Assembly (NCBI GenBank): GCA_900320055.1
Contig: ONQS01000015.1
Location: 1-50,701 of the forward strand
DNA: 50,701 nucleotides
From: an uncultured Prevotellaceae bacterium
GTDB lineage: Bacteria; Bacteroidota; Bacteroidia; Bacteroidales; Muribaculaceae
Direction: 5' to 3'
Shown here: positions 40,091 through 47,921 of the stretch, piece after piece
How positions within the stretch are numbered: position 1 is the stretch's first letter
Layout of the letters: each line of letters opens with the position of its first letter
Notes under the pieces: generated by a model
Told to the model about the DNA's origin: nothing
The model's input: the letters and a program-made list of their open reading frames with translations, nothing else
Database searches by the model: none
Made by a program: the position numbers and the translations under genes

Positions 40091-40103
40091 GCAAGGCAGT
40101 GTA

Positions 40104-40191
40104 GTGCAAGCCGAGCGGAATGCCAAATTTTGCGCAAGCCGAGGGCCATGAAAACTTGTTTTCAATGGCTGAGGCGCCGCCTATCTTCGCC
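40104..40191. repeat. Dispersed GCCATGAAAAC...TTTTCAATGGC repeat, tandem copy
   Basis: Nearly identical to 39962-40038, ending with the same GAGGCGCCGCCTATCTTCGCC (compare 40070-40090) but lacking the AT-rich middle tail. Together the two copies fill the 265-bp gap between the NAGLU stop codon and the LOG gene. Confidence 0.88.
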
Positions 40192-40213
40192 TTTGAGGGT
40201 TAGAGGATAGGGG

Positions 40214-42442
40214 TTATTCCGTACCGCTCATGATCCAGGCGTCGAGTTGCTGACGGTATTTGTCGCGCAGCAGGCGGGAGTGTGCGAGTATGTCCAGGCC
40301 GGCCGGTTCCAGTTTAGCGTAGTCCCTCATGATGTCGACCCACTCTTGCTGGAATGTGTCGATTTGTTCTCTAACATTCATCTCATCGAAGGGGCGTTGC
40401 CAATAGAGTGCTCCATACATCTCTTGGATGTAGAACATCCACCGGTGGTGATAGTAGGCATCGATCAGTCCGCTCCAGTTGCGGCATGCATAGTCGTTAA
40501 GGCTGCCTCCCCAAGTGGTGATCAGGCGTCGGGCATTCATCTCGTAGTAGTCCTTGACCTCGGGTGTTGAGCCTAGGTCGCGGGCCTGTTGCAGCCATGT
40601 GTGTAGTGTGGACTGGCGATGCTGGCCGTTCAGTTGATCCAGATCAATCATCAGGTCTAGCAATAGGTTGGCATGACGATTAACGGCGGCGGTGTCGCCT
40701 TGCTCAAACGCTTTGTCCATCTGCTGCTTCTCGACCAGAAACAGATCGCCCAGCAGTTGCCGGCCCACCCAGATCAGGTCGATGGCCATAGCGTCGGTCG
40801 TGACACTGTCTTGTCGCAGCAGCAGATCCCATGCGGCCACCAGATTGCGCGGGCAGTATTTGACGGGTCGATTTTCCTTGCCCAGGGTGGGGTAGGAGCA
40901 CGGCAGCGGGGCCGCAAAGTTGCCTGGCGTGATGTCGAGCACACTGTCATAGAGCAGTTTCCAGGCTTCACGTGCGGGCTGGCACGTATAGCCCGCATGG
41001 CGGTCGGCCAGTTCGTTGATCACCTGCTCGTCGGTCTTGTGGTAGTCCCACGCCTTCTCCAGGATGTATTCATAGGGGAATTGCTGCACGTCGAGACCCT
41101 CAAGCGTCGATCCGATGCCCACCAGATTGTCGCCACACTCTTGCAGGGCTCGCTCGATGCGCTGTCCCGCTTCCTTGACGCGGCCCTGCACGTTGGTGTT
41201 GCCGCCGAAGTTGCCCAGGTAGCACCAGATGAATGGCTGGCCGTAGAAGCCCTCGTGCTCGCGCCACATCTCCTTGTACTCGCAGTAATAGTCCAGCATG
41301 GTCATCTTGCCCTGGGGCACGCCCGTGAGCATGGCGCGGGTGCGCTCCTGGGTGTAGTCCTTACGCTGGTAGTAGAGGAACCATGCCATCTGCAGCCACT
41401 CGGCATCGGGATCGACGGCGGTAAGACTCTCGTAGATGTGCCTCGAGACCTTGTTGAGGTAGTCTGGCTCAAAACTGGGCGGATCCACCTCGTTAAACGG
41501 GTCGATGCCGTAGATGTGGTCAGTGCCGAACAGACGTGTCTGCTCCTCGAGGAACATACGTTGGATGCGGCTGTAGAGAGGATCCTCGCTATTGAGGAAA
41601 TAGGTGCGGTATCGCTCGTCAAAGCCAGCCCAGGTGGAGAGAGATTGGATGTCGGCCTCGGGAAACAAGTCGCGCAACGCTCCCGGTACATGACCGGCAA
41701 AGGCGGGTAGCACGGGGCGCATGTTCAGTGCCCGTTCCCGCTCCACAATGCGCTGTTGCAGGGCTGTCTGCCCCTCGAGCCACTCCATGGGCAGCGGGCC
41801 GCACCAGCCGTCGATGTTGGCCATGCGGTGCCATGGCAGGTAGGCGGGGCCTGTAAAGTAGTTCCGCACCTGCTCGTCGGTCATGCCCAGACGGGTCCAT
41901 ACCCTATACCACACCGCTTCCTGACCGGTGATGGCCAACGGCAGATTCACGCCGTTGAGGGCCATCCAGTCGATGAAGTGCTCCCATTGTTCCCATCCCC
42001 AGAAGGGCATCGTGTAGCCCCAGGTGCAGTAGTTCAGGAAAAATCGCTGCGGCACCCTCGCCGTCACGCGCTCGGCAACAGGTACGGCGGGCAGCACTTC
42101 GGGCAGGTCATCATCCAGCCTGCTGCCATACCACGACACCGTGACCTTGCAGTAACGGTTCAGGTAGCGGTTCAATCCCACCGCCATCGAGCCCGCATTG
42201 TTGCCGCCGACGATAATGATGCCGTCGCGGCTCTCGAGCGTAAACACGTCTTTGCCTTGGTCCGCGTCGATCTTGATGAACTGTACCTGTTGTGGCAATC
42301 GCCTCTTAGACAGTCTTCTAGCCAATGCTGTTGCTTGTTCTACTGCATCCGTCGCTGTCGGGTCGGGGATGCTTGCGGTCGCAGTGGCTGATATAGCCAC
42401 CAGCAGCCAGGTTATCAATAGAGGCAGCAATCGTTTGGTCAT
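40214..42442 (-). CDS. GH89 alpha-N-acetylglucosaminidase (NAGLU-like)
   Basis: 742 residues with a signal peptide (MTKRLLPLLITWLLVAISATATA). GH89 removes terminal alpha-linked GlcNAc, as in heparan sulfate ends or the alpha-1,4-GlcNAc caps of gastric mucin. The N-terminal small domain (30-110) ends in VGGNNAGSMAVGLNRYLNRY. The catalytic barrel has FLNYCTWGYTMPFWGWEQWEHFIDWMALNGVNLPLA, GIDPFNEVDPP with Glu318 and GSTLEGLD with Glu448. The 130-residue spacing of these two Glu equals that of the human catalytic pair (316 and 446). The all-alpha C-terminal domain follows. It stands alone, without sulfatases or a SusCD pair, so it probably acts in the periplasm on products of other systems. Confidence 0.96.
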   Translation of the reverse strand: MTKRLLPLLITWLLVAISATATASIPDPTATDAVEQATALARRLSKRRLPQQVQFIKIDADQGKDVFTLESRDGIIIVGGNNAGSMAVGLNRYLNRYCKVTVSWYGSRLDDDLPEVLPAVPVAERVTARVPQRFFLNYCTWGYTMPFWGWEQWEHFIDWMALNGVNLPLAITGQEAVWYRVWTRLGMTDEQVRNYFTGPAYLPWHRMANIDGWCGPLPMEWLEGQTALQQRIVERERALNMRPVLPAFAGHVPGALRDLFPEADIQSLSTWAGFDERYRTYFLNSEDPLYSRIQRMFLEEQTRLFGTDHIYGIDPFNEVDPPSFEPDYLNKVSRHIYESLTAVDPDAEWLQMAWFLYYQRKDYTQERTRAMLTGVPQGKMTMLDYYCEYKEMWREHEGFYGQPFIWCYLGNFGGNTNVQGRVKEAGQRIERALQECGDNLVGIGSTLEGLDVQQFPYEYILEKAWDYHKTDEQVINELADRHAGYTCQPAREAWKLLYDSVLDITPGNFAAPLPCSYPTLGKENRPVKYCPRNLVAAWDLLLRQDSVTTDAMAIDLIWVGRQLLGDLFLVEKQQMDKAFEQGDTAAVNRHANLLLDLMIDLDQLNGQHRQSTLHTWLQQARDLGSTPEVKDYYEMNARRLITTWGGSLNDYACRNWSGLIDAYYHHRWMFYIQEMYGALYWQRPFDEMNVREQIDTFQQEWVDIMRDYAKLEPAGLDILAHSRLLRDKYRQQLDAWIMSGTE

Positions 42443-42470
42443 GTCGAGTCAAGTTTTTTTGTACTATCTG

Positions 42471-42478
42471 CAAATGTA
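42471..42478 (-). promoter_or_regulatory. -7 box of GH89 gene
   Basis: The minus strand reads TACATTTG, 28 bp before the ATG at 42442. No clear -33 TTG. Confidence 0.6.
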
Positions 42479-42588
42479 ACACTATTTCCTTAATTCTACG
42501 CTCATCGTTTGCACTTAACTTCCGCAAAAAAAATCCAAATCACATGCGCTTTAGATCATTTTCTCTCTCGTTTGCACAAAATTTGATG

Positions 42589-42596
42589 TAATTTTG
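42589..42596 (+). promoter_or_regulatory. -7 box of DUF554 gene
   Basis: TAATTTTG, 32 bp before the ATG at 42629. This argues against the in-frame GTG at 42596, which lies within the box. Confidence 0.6.
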
Positions 42597-42628
42597 TGGC
42601 CGAAAAGATTTTCCATGTTTGTGAAATC

Positions 42629-43336
42629 ATGATCGGAACGATTGTCAACACTTGCACCATCGTGACGGGAACGCTCATAGGCGTGGTCCTGCATAAGGGT
42701 ATCAAGGAGAAATATAAGAGTGTGCTCTACGACGCGCTGGGCCTGGCTTGCTTTGCCATCGGCCTGAACGCTGTCGTGACCAATCTGCCCAAGAGTCACT
42801 ACCCGGTGCTCTTTATCGCGGCCATGGCCATCGGCAGCGTGGTGGGCGTGGCGCTCGACATCGATGGGCGCTTTCATCGCCTGGTGGAGCGCAAGAGCAA
42901 GTCGGACCGAAGCGGGAACGCATCGGGCGCACGCCTGGCCGACGGACTGGCGACGGCCACGCTGGTCTATTGCATCGGCCCGCTGTCGATGCTGGGACCG
43001 GTTATCAGCGCGCTGCAGGGCGACCACACTTTTTTGTTCACCAATGCCACGCTCGACCTGGTCACGGCCACCATCTTTGGTTCGACCTATGGCGTCGGCA
43101 TGCTGCTGGCGGCACCCGTGCTGTTTCTGTGGCAGGGCATGTTCTACTGCGTCGCCTTGCTGTCGAGCACGGCTGTGAGCGAGGCGTTGATGGCAGAGTT
43201 GCTGATTGTGGGCGGCCTGCTCATCACTGGGTCGGGACTGTCGCTGCTGCGCATCAAGGATTGCCATGTGCTCAATATGTTGCCTGCTCTGGCAATACCG
43301 CCGTTATGGTATCTGATCGTATGGCTTATAGGCTGA
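42629..43336 (+). CDS. DUF554 membrane protein
   Basis: 235 residues from the ATG at 42629 (MIGTIVNTCTIVTGTLIGVVLHKGIKEKY). About seven membrane segments. The start MIGTIVN, followed by FAIGLNAVV, LVYCIGPLSMLGPVISAL, LFTNATLDLVTATIFGSTYGVGMLLAA and LLIVGGLLITGSGLSLLRIK, is characteristic of DUF554 (YdfK-like), a transporter-like family without an assigned substrate. It precedes the phospholipase gene by 65 bp. That gap shows no strong promoter, so the two may be co-transcribed. Confidence 0.92.
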   Translation: MIGTIVNTCTIVTGTLIGVVLHKGIKEKYKSVLYDALGLACFAIGLNAVVTNLPKSHYPVLFIAAMAIGSVVGVALDIDGRFHRLVERKSKSDRSGNASGARLADGLATATLVYCIGPLSMLGPVISALQGDHTFLFTNATLDLVTATIFGSTYGVGMLLAAPVLFLWQGMFYCVALLSSTAVSEALMAELLIVGGLLITGSGLSLLRIKDCHVLNMLPALAIPPLWYLIVWLIG

Positions 43337-43401
43337 AAATCATCTCATTAGATAATACACATTACTGACCTGAATGTCAAACATATAAAAACATAAATCT
43401 C

Positions 43402-44271
43402 ATGAAATACAATGATAGAAGAAGGCTGATCTTGATTGCGTTTCTAGCCTGTATGGTATGGGGTGGCGTGAATTTCTCGGCTCAGGGGCAAATCGTACTG
43501 AATGAGAAGCAATCCGAGAAGCAGATTGCTGACAGTATCCGTGCCGAGTTGGACAGCCGGCCCTACTTCAGCCTCTATAAGGATACTTACTTTATCGGCG
43601 GCACGGTGCTGGGAGGCACGCCCACCCAGCACAATAGCGACGTCAAGTTCCAGATCAGTTTCAGCCAGCGCCTTACCAAGAGTGTGCTGCCCTGGCACAC
43701 CTACCTGTACCTGTTCTATACTCAGAAGGCGTTGTGGAATGTGCTGGAGCGCTCCCTTCCCTTCCACGACCTGAACTTCAATCCTGGTATAGGTCTGTCG
43801 CGCTTCATCATCATGAAAAATCGGCTCGTGGGTAAGGCTACCGTGATGCTTGAGCATGAGTCCAATGGCCGTGACGGCACGGCTTCACGCAGTTGGAACA
43901 AGGTGTCGCTGGCTGTCGAGGGATACATCTCGCCCTTTTTGATGGCGCACGCCAAGTATTGGATTCCCATTGTCGATGGACAGTACAATCGCGACATCCT
44001 GCGCTATAGCGGATTGTATCAGGCTGGATTTCAGGCCATCAGTCATGATAATAAGTGGGTGCTCGACATGACGCTGGTCAAGCGCAAGGGCTGGAATCTC
44101 AACTTCAACACGATTGTGCAACTGGGTTACCGCCTCAACCACAATTCCAACCAGTTCATCATGCTGCAGTACTATAACGGCTATGGCGAGACTCTGCTGG
44201 ATTACAACCAGTATCACTCGCGCATCCGTTTCGGCCTGCTCATCAGGCCTCAATTCTTCAGCGATTTCTAG
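43402..44271 (+). CDS. pldA: Outer-membrane phospholipase A (OMPLA)
   Basis: 289 residues with an N-terminal signal (about 1-29, ending SAQGQ). The catalytic triad is plain in EHESNGRDG and SRSWNKV: His152, Ser154 and Asn166, with the same 2- and 12-residue spacings as E. coli OMPLA (His142, Ser144, Asn156). Surrounding beta strands (HTYLYLFYTQKALWNV, FIMLQYYNGYGETLLDYNQ, IRFGLLIRPQF) form a 12-stranded barrel ending in Phe. It dimerises with calcium and hydrolyses phospholipids that reach the outer leaflet, maintaining membrane asymmetry. Confidence 0.95.
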   Translation: MKYNDRRRLILIAFLACMVWGGVNFSAQGQIVLNEKQSEKQIADSIRAELDSRPYFSLYKDTYFIGGTVLGGTPTQHNSDVKFQISFSQRLTKSVLPWHTYLYLFYTQKALWNVLERSLPFHDLNFNPGIGLSRFIIMKNRLVGKATVMLEHESNGRDGTASRSWNKVSLAVEGYISPFLMAHAKYWIPIVDGQYNRDILRYSGLYQAGFQAISHDNKWVLDMTLVKRKGWNLNFNTIVQLGYRLNHNSNQFIMLQYYNGYGETLLDYNQYHSRIRFGLLIRPQFFSDF

Positions 44272-44315
44272 CAGACGGCTGCTTTGCCTTGGACCTGTTG
44301 TCTCTCAACACACCA

Positions 44316-44588
44316 CTACAGGCTGTTGGCCGGTGTGGGGCGTGCAACATTCGCACTGTCGGCCGTGCTGACGGTGACCGAGTCGGTTCGGGGTGCCATC
44401 AGCATCGACTGGCTGGGGCCTACCTCCTCGCTCTGGATGATGGAGACGTTGCTGTTGGAGCCTTGAATCTGATGGGGCTTCTTGATGTCGGGTTTCTTGA
44501 CGGCGGGTGTGGCGCACGAGGTGGTCACGGTGGTGAGCAGCCCCATTGTGAAGGCCATCAGTAGGAAGGTGGAAATTTTCTTTTTCAT
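44316..44588 (-). CDS. Small lipoprotein co-oriented with TIR protein
   Basis: 90 residues from the ATG at 44588. The longer frame only overlaps the TIR gene. The signal MKKKISTFLLMAFTMGLLTTVTTSC gives a lipidated Cys25. The mature 65 residues are polar, Pro/Ser/Lys-rich and probably disordered (VKKPDIKKPHQIQGSNSNVS). No family recognised. It starts 22 bp after the stop codon of the TIR-TM-MORN gene with no terminator between, so it is very likely in the same operon. Confidence 0.8.
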   Translation of the reverse strand: MKKKISTFLLMAFTMGLLTTVTTSCATPAVKKPDIKKPHQIQGSNSNVSIIQSEEVGPSQSMLMAPRTDSVTVSTADSANVARPTPANSL

Positions 44589-44610
44589 TGTGATGTGATT
44601 GATTATCGGG

Positions 44611-45543
44611 TTAATGATCTGATTCGGTATACTCTTGTAGCACGTTGCCGTTGATGTCATAGAGTGTGCCCACACACACCTCATTGTCCTTGAACGTGCC
44701 GGTAAAGTAGGTGCCGTCTTTCCAGACGTAGGTGCCCTCGTAGCGCGCGTTGTCACGGTAGGTGCCCACAAAGCGGTCACCCTCACGGTAGTTCAGATAG
44801 GTGCACTGGCCGTCAAAGGTGCCATGGTCAAAATAGCCATCATAAGTGTCGCCTTGGGCAAATTTGGCCAGTCCCTTGCCATGAGGCAAGCCTTGCTGGT
44901 CAACAGGGCCGGTGTAGCGGAACTCGCCCAGCACAGGGTTGATGCAGATCGAGTCGGTCACGGCTAGCACCTCAGGGGCGGAATTGCCCGTCAACTTGTC
45001 GTGAAACGCATAGAGCGATCCTGCCAGCAGCAGGATTGCCATAACGCATGCGGCCGTAACCGCTAGGCGCGTGCGCTTGCCCCGGGAGGCCGCTTGTGGC
45101 TTGCTGTGGAGAAACGTTTTGAGCCGTTTGTAGAACTCATCAAAGTAGTATTTGTTGTATTCGGGACCATTCTTGGTGGCGACAGCGGCGATGTCGGGCG
45201 GCAGATTGTCGGGAAAACCGTCAAATCCTGTCAACCGGATGGGTATCACGTTTTTGTGCTGCCGCAACGCGTGGGCCAGTTCTCTGCGCAGCCAGTCGTT
45301 GGCGGGATTGAAGTCTGGGTCCACGGTCCTGTCAAAGGTGTGCTCGTCCACAATCAGGACAAAGTCGGTGCAGCGCTCGATGCGCTCCAGCAAGGTGGTG
45401 TCGAAGTCCCCCTCGCGCAGAGTGTCCAAGTCAAAACTCACGGCATATCCATCCTGCGACAGCAGATCATACAGGTGATTGGCTGTCGCAAAGCCACCGT
45501 CGCGGCGGTAACTGATGAAGATATCGTATTGGCGGGCTGGCAT
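44611..45543 (-). CDS. TIR-domain, single-pass membrane protein with C-terminal MORN repeats
   Basis: 310 residues. Residues 5-145 are a TIR domain: YDIFISYRRDGG (strand A and box 1), VSFDLDTLREGDF (BB-loop region), DFVLIVDEHTF, and DWLRRELAHAL with Trp84 and Glu88, the Glu position that serves as catalytic residue in NAD-cleaving TIRs. A basic stretch (SRGKRTR, 153-159) is followed by one membrane helix (160-180). Residues 209-296 are about four MORN-type repeats (LPHGKGLAKF, YDGYFDHGTFDGQCTYL, FVGTYRDNARYEGTYVWKDG, FTGTFKDNE). By the positive-inside rule the TIR is cytosolic and the MORN part periplasmic. Whether the TIR is an NADase or a scaffold is unknown. Probably expressed with the small lipoprotein downstream. 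Confidence 0.9.
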   Translation of the reverse strand: MPARQYDIFISYRRDGGFATANHLYDLLSQDGYAVSFDLDTLREGDFDTTLLERIERCTDFVLIVDEHTFDRTVDPDFNPANDWLRRELAHALRQHKNVIPIRLTGFDGFPDNLPPDIAAVATKNGPEYNKYYFDEFYKRLKTFLHSKPQAASRGKRTRLAVTAACVMAILLLAGSLYAFHDKLTGNSAPEVLAVTDSICINPVLGEFRYTGPVDQQGLPHGKGLAKFAQGDTYDGYFDHGTFDGQCTYLNYREGDRFVGTYRDNARYEGTYVWKDGTYFTGTFKDNEVCVGTLYDINGNVLQEYTESDH

Positions 45544-45570
45544 GGCACTCGGTGATTATGTTATCCAGCG

Positions 45571-45578
45571 CAAAAATA
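45571..45578 (-). promoter_or_regulatory. -7 box of TIR gene
   Basis: The minus strand reads TATTTTTG, 27 bp before the ATG at 45543. A TTG lies 22 bp further upstream, slightly beyond ideal spacing. Divergent partner at 45661-45668. Confidence 0.55.
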
Positions 45579-45660
45579 ATGCATTTCTTTGAATTATCAT
45601 CAAGTTTGTGCGAAATAAACATTATTGAGGTAATAGTGGTGGGGGTAACAAAATTATTAT

Positions 45661-45668
45661 TATCTTTG
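45661..45668 (+). promoter_or_regulatory. -7 box of GYF-CD225 gene
   Basis: TATCTTTG, 27 bp before the ATG at 45696. The in-frame ATG at 45552 is upstream of this box and therefore rejected as start. Confidence 0.6.
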
Positions 45669-45695
45669 CGACAAAGTGATAAAACGGTAACAACT

Positions 45696-46208
45696 ATGCA
45701 ATATTGGATCAACTTCAAGGGCGTGCAGTCGGGACCTGTTGACCTCGACGGCATGAAGCAGATGGGCTTGACGTCGGCCGCCTATGTGTGGCATGAGGGT
45801 CTTGCCGATTGGGTCAAAATCACGCAACTGCCAGAGTTGCAGGGATGCTACGTAATGGAGGCCCCTGCTGTGGCTACACGGCCCGCGGCTGTGAACGGGG
45901 CCAGTGAACCGCAACAGCCCTATCAGCCTCAGTCCCAACCCTACCAGCCGCAGGATACTCCTGTGACAGAGCCGTGTCCTCCCACCAATCTCGTGTGGGC
46001 CATCATCGCCACGGTGCTGTGCTGCCTGCCAGCAGGTGTGGTGGCCATCGTGTATGCGCTGAAGGTGACGAACAAGTATCGTGAGGGCGACATCGAGGGC
46101 GCTAAGCGCGCTAGCGAGACGGGTGCATGGTGGTGTATCGCCTCAATCGTGCTCGGCATTGTGTCCATGCCGCTGTCGATGTTGATCATGTCGCCTGGCG
46201 CCTTCTGA
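45696..46208 (+). CDS. GYF_2-CD225/dispanin membrane protein
   Basis: 170 residues from the ATG at 45696. N-terminal GYF_2-like domain (MQYWINFKGVQSGPVDLDGM...YVWHEGLADWVKITQLPEL), a Pro/Gln linker (QQPYQPQSQPYQPQ), then a two-helix CD225/dispanin domain (PPTNLVWAIIATVLCCLPAG, then VVAIVYALKVTNKYREGDIE, AKRASETGAWWCIASIVLGI). CD225 is the domain of eukaryotic IFITM proteins. Bacterial members are of unknown function. One base separates its stop codon from the DUF2752 start, so the pair is an operon. Confidence 0.88.
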   Translation: MQYWINFKGVQSGPVDLDGMKQMGLTSAAYVWHEGLADWVKITQLPELQGCYVMEAPAVATRPAAVNGASEPQQPYQPQSQPYQPQDTPVTEPCPPTNLVWAIIATVLCCLPAGVVAIVYALKVTNKYREGDIEGAKRASETGAWWCIASIVLGIVSMPLSMLIMSPGAF

Positions 46209-46209
46209 C

Positions 46210-46584
46210 ATGCGACGCACGCTTGTCATTGTCGTGGTGCTGGCTGTGGCGCTGGTGCTGGCTGTGATATATTATGCGCTCGACCCGTCGTCATCGGCCG
46301 TGTTTCCGCACTGCACCTTCCTGGCAGTGACGGGCTACAAATGTCCGGGTTGCGGCAGCCAGCGGGCCATACACGCCCTGCTGCATGGCGACGTGGCGGA
46401 TGCCTTCAGGTATAACGCGCTGCTGCTCATTGCCATTCCCTGGATCGGCCTCTGCCTGTATGCCGAGAGTCGGCGCACGCGCAATCCGCGATTATATGCC
46501 CGCCTCAATGCACCGGCGCTGATCTGGACGTTTCTGGCTGTGGTGCTCCTCTGGTGGCTGCTGCGCAACATCTTCGACTGGTAA
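46210..46584 (+). CDS. DUF2752 membrane protein
   Basis: 124 residues. Signal-anchor helix ([19 protein letters not shown]), then the DUF2752 signature [30 protein letters not shown], with a CPGCG motif and a His/Arg-containing amphipathic stretch, and two more helices ([31 protein letters not shown]). Function unknown. I recall it as a frequent neighbour of CD225/TM2-type proteins in Bacteroidota, as here. thyA follows after 28 bp. Confidence 0.9.
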   Translation: MRRTLVIVVVLAVALVLAVIYYALDPSSSAVFPHCTFLAVTGYKCPGCGSQRAIHALLHGDVADAFRYNALLLIAIPWIGLCLYAESRRTRNPRLYARLNAPALIWTFLAVVLLWWLLRNIFDW

Positions 46585-46612
46585 ACCAACTAAAAAACTA
46601 AAAACTAAAATA

Positions 46613-47407
46613 ATGAAACAATATCTTGATCTGGTGCGCCACGTGATGGAACATGGCGTGGACAAGGAAGACCGCACGGGCACCGGCACGCGCAGTGTGT
46701 TTGGCTATCAGTTGCGTTGCGACTTGGCCGACGGATTCCCCCTGCTCACGACCAAGAAGGTGCACCTCAAGTCGATCATTTACGAATTGTTGTGGTTTCT
46801 GCGCGGCGACACCAATGTGCGCTGGCTGCAGCAGCATGGCGTGCGCATCTGGAACGAGTGGGCCGATGAGAATGGGGACCTGGGACCCGTCTACGGCAGC
46901 CAGTGGCGTGCTTGGCCCGATGGCCATGGCGGTACCATCGACCAGATCGCGCAAGTGATTGATCAGATCAAGCACTCGCCCGACAGCCGCCGCATCATAG
47001 TCAGCGCCTGGAATGTGGCCGAAGTGCCAACGATGAAACTGCCGCCGTGCCACTCGCTGTTTCAGTTCTATGTGGCGCAGGGCAAGTTGAGCCTGCAACT
47101 GTACCAGCGCAGCGCCGACCTGTTTCTGGGTGTGCCGTTCAACATCGCGTCCTATGCGCTGCTGCTCATGATGGTGGCCCATGTGACCGGTCTGGAGCCT
47201 GGAGAGTTTGTCCATACCTTTGGCGATGCGCACATCTATCGTAACCACTTTGACCAGATCCGTGAACAACTCTCGCGCAATCCGCGTCCCTTGCCTCGCA
47301 TGCTGCTTAACCCCGATGTGAGGAGTATCGACGACTACACCTACGACGACTTCACTCTCGAGGGCTACGATCCTTGGCCAGCGATCAAGGGCGTGGTTTC
47401 GGTTTAA
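46613..47407 (+). CDS. thyA: Thymidylate synthase
   Basis: 264 residues, the same length as the E. coli enzyme. It converts dUMP to dTMP using methylene-tetrahydrofolate, yielding dihydrofolate. Landmarks: [12 protein letters not shown] (phosphate loop), [26 protein letters not shown], the nucleophile in [12 protein letters not shown] (Cys146, matching E. coli numbering), [23 protein letters not shown] and the C-terminal IKGVVSV. Followed by folA 13 bp later, which recycles the dihydrofolate formed. Confidence 0.98.
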   Translation: MKQYLDLVRHVMEHGVDKEDRTGTGTRSVFGYQLRCDLADGFPLLTTKKVHLKSIIYELLWFLRGDTNVRWLQQHGVRIWNEWADENGDLGPVYGSQWRAWPDGHGGTIDQIAQVIDQIKHSPDSRRIIVSAWNVAEVPTMKLPPCHSLFQFYVAQGKLSLQLYQRSADLFLGVPFNIASYALLLMMVAHVTGLEPGEFVHTFGDAHIYRNHFDQIREQLSRNPRPLPRMLLNPDVRSIDDYTYDDFTLEGYDPWPAIKGVVSV

Positions 47408-47420
47408 TCAGGAATGAGGT

Positions 47421-47921
47421 ATGAAGACAATCAAGGCAATAGTAGCAGTCGATGAGAATGGCGCTATCGGGCGCCAGGGCGACCTGTTGTGCCACCTGCC
47501 TGCCGACATGCGTCACTTCAAGGAGACGACCATGGGTCACAGCATCGTGATGGGCCGCAAGACGTTTGAGTCTTTTCCGCGCCGTCCGCTGCCTGGGCGC
47601 CAGAATCTCGTCATCACCCGTAGCGCCGGTTGGCAATATCCTGGTGTGATCGTGGCACACAGTCTGGAACAGGCCATCGCGATGGCCGAAACCGACACCG
47701 TATTCATTATCGGCGGTGCGCAGATCTATGAGCAGGCACTGCCTGTGGTGGATGTGTTGCACCTCACGCTCATACATGCCCGCTGGGCAAGTGCCGATGT
47801 CTATTTCCCCGCGCTGGATCCCAACCAGTGGCAGGAGGTGGAACGTGAGCACCACACCAGTGACCATCGCAATGCCTACGAGTATGACTTCATTACCCTA
47901 AAACGACGTGACCAAGCATGA
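47421..47921 (+). CDS. folA: Dihydrofolate reductase
   Basis: 166 residues. It reduces dihydrofolate to tetrahydrofolate with NADPH. Motifs: IVAVDENGAIGRQGDLLCHLPADMRHFKETT (with the catalytic acidic residue in PADMRHFK), GHSIVMGRKTFESFPRRPLPGRQNLVITR and VFIIGGAQIYEQAL. It overlaps the lpxB start by 4 nt, so thyA, folA and lpxB form one transcription unit in part coupled by translation. Confidence 0.97.
   Translation: MKTIKAIVAVDENGAIGRQGDLLCHLPADMRHFKETTMGHSIVMGRKTFESFPRRPLPGRQNLVITRSAGWQYPGVIVAHSLEQAIAMAETDTVFIIGGAQIYEQALPVVDVLHLTLIHARWASADVYFPALDPNQWQEVEREHHTSDHRNAYEYDFITLKRRDQA

Noticed and set aside
39948-40165. Upstream ORF extensions and short ORFs in the repeats before the LOG gene
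   Set aside because: The peptides are read-through of the dispersed repeat, and similar ones arise wherever the repeat occurs. The -7 box at 39954-39961 sits within the extended LOG frame.
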